A DNA stretch of 25,078 nucleotides from Pezizomycotina sp. ARF18. Lineage: Eukaryota; Ascomycota. The DNA lies in assembly GCA_002224055.1 (NCBI GenBank), contig AZLU01000133.1, forward strand, positions 1 to 25,078. Reading direction: 5' to 3'. A program made the position numbers and the translations under genes. The notes beneath the pieces were generated by a model, which was not told where the DNA came from, searched no databases, and saw nothing but the letters and a program-made list of their open reading frames with translations. Position 1 is the first letter of the stretch. Each line of letters opens with the position of its first letter. Shown here in pieces: positions 20,244-25,078 of the stretch.

Positions 20244-21566
20244 TTATTGTTGCCGGCGAAGGTCGGTCCCTCCCACTCCCGTTCGGAGCGGGTTGATTCG
20301 TAGTATTCTCGGCTTCGGGGAAAGCTCCGAGGTCCGCGTCCCACGTATCGGTTCTTCAACCTGAGAAAAGAACAAAGCAAATGTGTATTGGAGAAAGAGG
20401 CATAAGAGAATTGCGAGATAGAAAAGACACCCATAAGAATGTGAACCGTTTATCAACAAACATATCGCCATATTTCTAAACAAAAAGCAAAATTAAACAA
20501 AAGCAAAATACCAAGAACGCTGAAAGGAAATGCATTCTATACCTCCACCATTTCCCACCCTCGATACGTACTTCGTGGTCTCTTAGTTTCCGCATCAGAG
20601 CTAAAAAGTTGCTTTCTTTGAATTTTTGCGATGTGTTGTCGCTCAGCGTATCTAGTAACTGCCTGCTGTTCTTGCAAGCTCGTCCGGATCCTCCGTTCCT
20701 CGACGGTCTTTTCCTCTTTTTTCTCCACTTGCTCATGAACAACAGGCGCTTGCCCTGAGCGATGATCGCCTCCTCGGAAGCCGCAATCGCCGCTGCTATC
20801 TGCGCCTCTTCGAACATACGATCGAAATCCTGGCGCTAAACTGTGCCGCCACGTCACCCTGGACCTGCGTCATTCCTCCGAACTGTTGCTGCTGCGCTAT
20901 ACCGCCCATAACATACCACCTCCAGCTGCGTACCCTCCGAACTGCATGGCCATCTGCGCACCCATCGGCGATCCCATCATTGGTTGTTGCTGCTGCTGTA
21001 AGAAATCCGCGCCCATCCTCCCGTCTGCTGCTGGTGCTGCTGGTGTGCATCTGGTGACTGGACCGTGGCCGTGCGACCGGCGACTTTTGCTGCGCTATAT
21101 GCTCGTCGTGAAGATGATGCCGGCGAGCCGCTATATTCAGGTTCATAAAGTCTGCCACCCAAGCCGCCCATTCTGGGGTTGTGGCGACTGCCGGATGGTG
21201 CATGGTGAGGAGAGGCTGAGAGAAGGGGAAGCGCTGTGCTGGAGGTGCGGCGGACCTGTGGTATTCCAGAGAATTGCTCGAACTCAGCCTCAAGGAGGGA
21301 CGCACCAGGAGCGGGAGATGATCGGAAGTTCTGAACAGAAGAGTTTTGTATTAGTAGCAGATTCCTACGGTTAGGAAGTAACGTACCGTTCCTTCACCAA
21401 AACACGAGATTTAAAGCAACGGTAATGGTAATAGATGACGAGGACTTACTGTGGCTGATGCGGCCGCCGGAGTAATCTGTCCTGCTGTAGTGCTTTACTG
21501 CGGAGGCATGTTTCTGGAGGTTTGTAGCGGGTTTGATGGCCCGCACATCGAAGAAGAGGAAGCCAT
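20244..21566 (-). CDS. pex20: Peroxin 20, PTS2 import co-receptor
   Basis: In filamentous fungi Pex20 works with the PTS2 receptor Pex7 and shuttles between cytosol and the peroxisomal docking complex. Exon 1 (21566-21450) encodes MASSSSMCGPSNPLQ, with the conserved N-terminal cysteine at residue 8 (used for receptor recycling in the family), then LQQDRLLRRP. Exon 2 (21330-20543) begins NFRSSPAPGASLLEAEFEQF. It holds a W-x3-F pattern (WVADF) of the Pex14-binding kind, Q/M/G-rich sequence, and the C-terminal block QLLDTLSDNTSQKF, NFLALMRKLRDHEVRIEG. A third exon (20360-20244) after a TTTTCTCAG acceptor is likely; one frame there reads GAFPEAENTTNQPAP. Without it, the frame stops at 20537-20539. 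Several single-base gaps break the frame, for example the T run (gene-sense A run) at 21521-21523. The gene is next to whi2 but I see no functional link. Confidence 0.88.
20361..20542 (-). other. Probable pex20 intron 2, 182 nt
   Basis: In gene sense it starts GTATAG and ends with a pyrimidine stretch and TTTTCTCAG. It joins GEMVE to VEEPIRG. If it is not spliced, Pex20 ends MVEV with a stop inside this segment. Confidence 0.5.
21331..21449 (-). other. pex20 intron 1, 119 nt
   Basis: In gene sense it starts GTAAGT and ends TCTGTTCAG. It separates the CGPSNPLQ-QQDRL segment from the FRSSPAPGASLLEAEFE segment, which are consecutive in Pex20 proteins. Confidence 0.85.
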
Positions 21567-21894
21567 GGCGTATGAGAGAGAGAGAGAAGAGGAAGGGAAT
21601 GCGCGTAGAAGAAGTGGCGGCGTGTCTTGAGAGCGAAGAGCAGTTTGAACAGTACTAAGCGCTACCCCCGGCGGAAAAATCAAGAAATGAGCCAAATGGA
21701 ACAAGCTCAAGAATCACCAGAAAGCTTGATAGATTAGATGAAAAAATGGGAGATGAAATTGGATGAATTTGTTTGTAAGTGAGTGAGTCGATAACGAAAA
21801 GAAGGGTGAGGGATGTCGAGTTTCTTTGTGTAAGATTTTTCCGTTATCTTATAATACTTGGTATATTTCCGCCGATTTTGGACCTCGAAAAGCA
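21567..21894 (-). promoter_or_regulatory. pex20 upstream region without ATG
   Basis: On the minus strand the first ATG upstream of the start codon is at about 21896. A CT repeat in gene sense (GA repeat at 21573-21592) lies just before the start codon. This resembles a CT-rich fungal leader. Confidence 0.5.
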
Positions 21895-22924
21895 CATGGG
21901 TCAGTAGTATTTTAATGGCTTCACCTCAAAACATGGAATAAATGATTATTATTAATATATCACACAATCAAAGGAACCAACGCTCAGGAGATATTACATA
22001 GCTAATAAAATATTATAAAACTTCAAAATACGTACAATACATGGAATCACTTCAAGAACTTGTAAAAGCAATTAAAAAAAAAAACGGCACGGCTCTCTTC
22101 AGCATCGGCGCACCAGATATCCAATACCAGGGGTCGGTAACCTGTCGTAGAGCCGCCAATTTTGACCCGCATCAAGCTCTCGTATCCATTTACCAAGCCG
22201 CATCTGTCTACCCAAGTCTTCCCTCTTCAAGATCTTGTCCGGTGATCCTGGTCCCTTTCAATCCGCAGCTGCGAGTGGGGGTTATGAGGGAATACGCTTG
22301 AACAACAATGCCTTTGTTCCTTTCCCTTCGTCCATGTTTCTGCGTTTTCTAAAGCTTTAGATATAGCAGTGTGCATACGATGCCTCTAGAATTGTGAAAT
22401 ATATATTGCAAGAGTTGCTTCATCTTTAATGCATACACCTTTTGGAGTTGCTTATTACAAGCCTCGGCCGCGCCGTTCTCAATAGTATCTTTACGATGAA
22501 TAATAATCGTCCCGGAAGTAATCCACCACTTGGCAGAGAGAGTGCCATCGGTTTCTTCACCTTTTCGCTTAATTAATGGTTTCGTTACACCCCGCTGGTC
22601 ACTATAATTTTATTGCTTAACATTTTCGCCTCGGCTCGGTTTATTCCCCCACAACTTCGACGACGACAGGCAAACATCCAACCGCCTTATCCATGAGGGA
22701 ACTGTCATACCCACTGGACATCGTCAAACAAACACCCCCGCAGCCCAGGTGCAAGGTATTTCTATCCCTCGAAGTCGCACGATCGATCCTTTTGGATCAT
22801 CGTATTCTAAGCAATTGAGACAACTCCACTAAAACGCAATTGCAAAACCAATTCCACCAACTCAGGACCACCGCAAAGACAACAACCTTATCCAGCTCAA
22901 AAAAAAAAAAAAAAAGTAAAAAAT
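21895..22924. other. Divergent spacer between pex20 and the hydratase gene
   Basis: Head-to-head promoters should lie here. An open frame at 22041-22301 has no recognisable motif. A run of 17 A (22899-22915) ends ten bases before the hydratase start codon. Confidence 0.5.
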
Positions 22925-23816
22925 ATGTCGTCCTCAACGCTCACCCCTCCACCCCTAAAATACGCCATCGCTACCTTCCCAGACCGAACGTCCTCCTCGT
23001 CACCTTAAACCGCCCGAAGGCCCTAAACTGCATAAACATGGAAGGGAACAAAGAGCTGACGACCTCTGGCAATGGTACGACGATACCCCCAGCTTACGCA
23101 TAGCAATCATAACGGGAGCCGGTAGGGCGTTCGCGCCGAGCGGACCTGAAGGAGTGGAACGAGCGGCAGAGTAAGAGCGGTGAAGGTGGCGCTAGGCCCG
23201 TTCGGTGTTCTTGCGGTGGGTTTGCGGGTTATCTAGGAGGACGGAAAGAAGCCTGTTATTGCGGCTGTTAATGGATGTGCTTTGGCGGAGGGATGGAAGC
23301 GGTAAGGAATTTGCTTTTATGAAACTCCATTTCTACTATCTTTTCGCTGATTGTGTGAAACATTTTTCAGGCTACGAACTGCGACCTCGTCATCGCGGGC
23401 AAGTCCCGCCGTCTTCGGCCTGCCAGAAGTCAAAACGCGGCGTAGTCGCCTCTCGCGGGCGCACTCCCTCGCGTAATGCGTAACCTCGGTCTCCAGCGGC
23501 CTCAAACTAGCCCTAACCGGCCGAACTTTAGCCCGAGGAAGTGTTACAGTGGGGTTCGTAAACAGGGTCGTCGAGGACGGGAAGGTGGTCGAGGCGGCGC
23601 TGGAGCTCGCCGACCAGATCGTCGACAACAGCCCCGATAGCATCATCAACACGAGGCGGGGTTAGGTACGGCTGGGAGGCTGGTAGCGTCGAGGATGCCG
23701 TTAGACTGTACATGGATAGGGATCATAAGGCTCTGGACAGAGGGGAGAATATCAAGGAAGGGTTAAGGGCTTTCGTGGAGAAGAGGAAGCCGGTTTGGAG
23801 GGATTCTAAGCTCTGA
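22925..23816 (+). CDS. Enoyl-CoA hydratase/isomerase (crotonase) family protein
   Basis: The crotonase family hydrates or isomerises acyl-CoA esters, as in fatty-acid or branched-chain amino-acid breakdown. From ATG 22925 the protein begins MSSSTLTPPPLKYAI, then NVLLVTLNRPKALNCINMEG, IAIITGAGRAF and ADLKEWNERQ. Next come KPVIAAVNGCA with GGGMEA (oxyanion-hole glycines), an intron, then ATNCDLVIAGKSAVFGLPEV with the LPE motif of the active-site region. The C-terminus includes LQWGFVNRVVEDGKVVEAAL or similar and ends WRDSKL at 23814-23816. About 274 codons remain after intron removal, normal for the family. At least six single-base gaps break the frame, for example at 23058 (a G missing) and at 23131-23140 (two bases missing around the FCAGADL-equivalent). 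Location (mitochondrion or peroxisome) cannot be told. No PTS1 is evident at the C-terminus. Confidence 0.88.
23302..23370 (+). other. Hydratase intron, 69 nt
   Basis: It starts GTAAGG, contains GCTGATTG as a possible branch site and ends ATTTTTCAG. It joins GGGMEA to ATNCDLVIAGKS, continuous in crotonases. Confidence 0.9.
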
Positions 23817-25078
23817 AGCTTTTGGTTTATTGGGAAGATATGATATATTTTCCACCTCTTGGGACTAGGTTTGGAAGAGTGGACACGAATGAGCACTTTT
23901 TTTTTTTCCGGCTTGGAGCTGTTCACAATTCGTTGTTGTTTACATGACTGTTGCGCATTACGTAGTTACATAGCATCCTGTTGTTAAATGTAATTTAAAC
24001 TCTAGCCCGTTGGATGGACCGCACAGAATTACAATAGCATTTCATTTAAAGGTAGCCGACAGATATATCCGAGGCTGCAATGATCAAATCACCCCAAATG
24101 ATCCTATAACTATAGGCCATCGACTATCTTATATGGTATAAGTGGATGCATATGCACACGTGCAAACACCTACTTAGTAGATAAATATCCAATTTTTCTA
24201 GTATCGTAGAGGGAAAGTATTAATTGAATTACCGATTTTGTTTATAAATAAAAAAAAAATTCCAATTGCGCTTCGTTGCAGTCGTAATACACAATGTATA
24301 GAAACGATAATAGTAAGATAAATATACTACTAATGAAAAAGAAAATGCACGTTATACTATTTATGTATGAGAAAGAAAGTTTTTGATGAGGAACAGGGAG
24401 TGAAAAAGAGCAGGAAGACCTTACGAATCGGATATTTGCGAGAAAGCTTGATAAAGAGAGGGATACAAAACATCCGAACACTGGCAATACTGCAAGTACA
24501 ATGAGGGATTCTTTCTAAAAATTTAAAGAGTACGATGTGAAGAAAAAAGAAAAAGGGTTTTGAGTGCCATGATGAGAAAGAAAGTATGATGTAAATACAC
24601 GAGGAATAAGAAAAGAATGACAGGCGACAGGGGGCATCGGTAATGGAATGATGAAGCAAAAAAATGGAAAAGCGATCCACTACAGCATCAACATTAGACG
24701 TGCAAACATTAAGTGATTAATGATAAGCGAGCATGATATCTGGCCAAGAACTTGACATGACCGGGGTTTAAAAGCATGAAAAAAAAAATCTTAAAAGGTC
24801 AATGATCATACACAAATATTAGAGAAGGAGAAAAAGTGGTCAAATACATCTTCAAGCTTTGTCAAAACGACTTGCGTCATTTTCACACACTGATAATTAA
24901 ACAGAAGTACCTCAGAAATACCTCATTCCATCGTTATAAGCGCGTCCCTGGCGCCTTTTTCTTCTGATTAAACAGATGGGAGGAAAATGAACCCTTAGAG
25001 CCTGAGCTCGGAAATAATCTTCGTTATCATGTTCTATAAGACCATGTATTGCCTATATTTTAATAAGATGCGTCAGAA
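23817..25078. other. Spacer to the window end
   Basis: No gene is recognised. The minus-strand open frames at 24242-24680 give F/S/L-rich low-complexity translations. A run of T at about 23898-23908 may belong to the hydratase 3' region. Confidence 0.55.

Noticed and set aside
20886-21374. Plus-strand open frame of 162 codons
   Set aside because: It lies opposite pex20 exon 2, whose minus-strand translation has clear family motifs.
23317-23713. Minus-strand open frames opposite the hydratase
   Set aside because: Shadows of the crotonase-encoding strand.
1-25078. CRISPR arrays, integrons, phage or bacterial operons
   Set aside because: No spaced direct repeats or bacterial gene families. 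Introns and fungal gene families show the DNA is eukaryotic.

Overview
The window looks like nuclear DNA of a filamentous ascomycete (Pezizomycotina; I cannot place the order). Reasons: short GT-AG introns of 69-164 nt, AT-rich spacers full of long A/T runs, and four recognisable genes: a CPC1/CpcA/Gcn4-type bZIP regulator, a Whi2-type BTB-like stress regulator, a PEX20 peroxisomal co-receptor (present in filamentous fungi and Yarrowia, absent from Saccharomyces) and an enoyl-CoA hydratase. Gene density is low. I see no reverse transcriptase, integrase or transposase motif, no rRNA or tRNA gene and no CRISPR array.

Layout. 1-7300: mostly gene-free, with A/T tracts, microsatellites, one weak minus-strand coding fragment (about 2398-2776) and an inverted repeat with poly-T/poly-A arms (6025-6332). 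7300-9344 (+): cpc1 with its control region: TATA-like element, Gcn4-type site, CT block, a leader over 1.1 kb long with a 3-codon uORF1 and a longer uORF2, then the bZIP CDS. 9345-12240: AT-rich, no gene seen. 12243-13416 (+) and 14509-16096 (+): two protein-like but interrupted genes I do not recognise; the second has zinc-finger-like cysteine/histidine patterns and a clean intron. 16935-18115 (-): whi2 with three introns and a 628-nt AUG-free upstream region. 20244-21566 (-): pex20. 22925-23816 (+): enoyl-CoA hydratase. 23817-25078: no gene seen.

None of the four recognised genes reads through in one frame. The breaks are mostly single missing bases in short C, G or A runs, while conserved residues, splice sites and leader architecture are preserved. 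I read this mainly as uncorrected consensus indels rather than simultaneous decay of four housekeeping genes, and annotate them as genes. The two unrecognised genes also carry apparent stop codons and may be truly degenerate.

The genes are not an obvious pathway cluster. The strongest biology is the cpc1 control region. From 7498 to 8612 the sense strand has exactly one ATG, the start of uORF2, matching the two-uORF general amino-acid control design, with a Gcn4/CPC1-type site nearby that suggests autoregulation.
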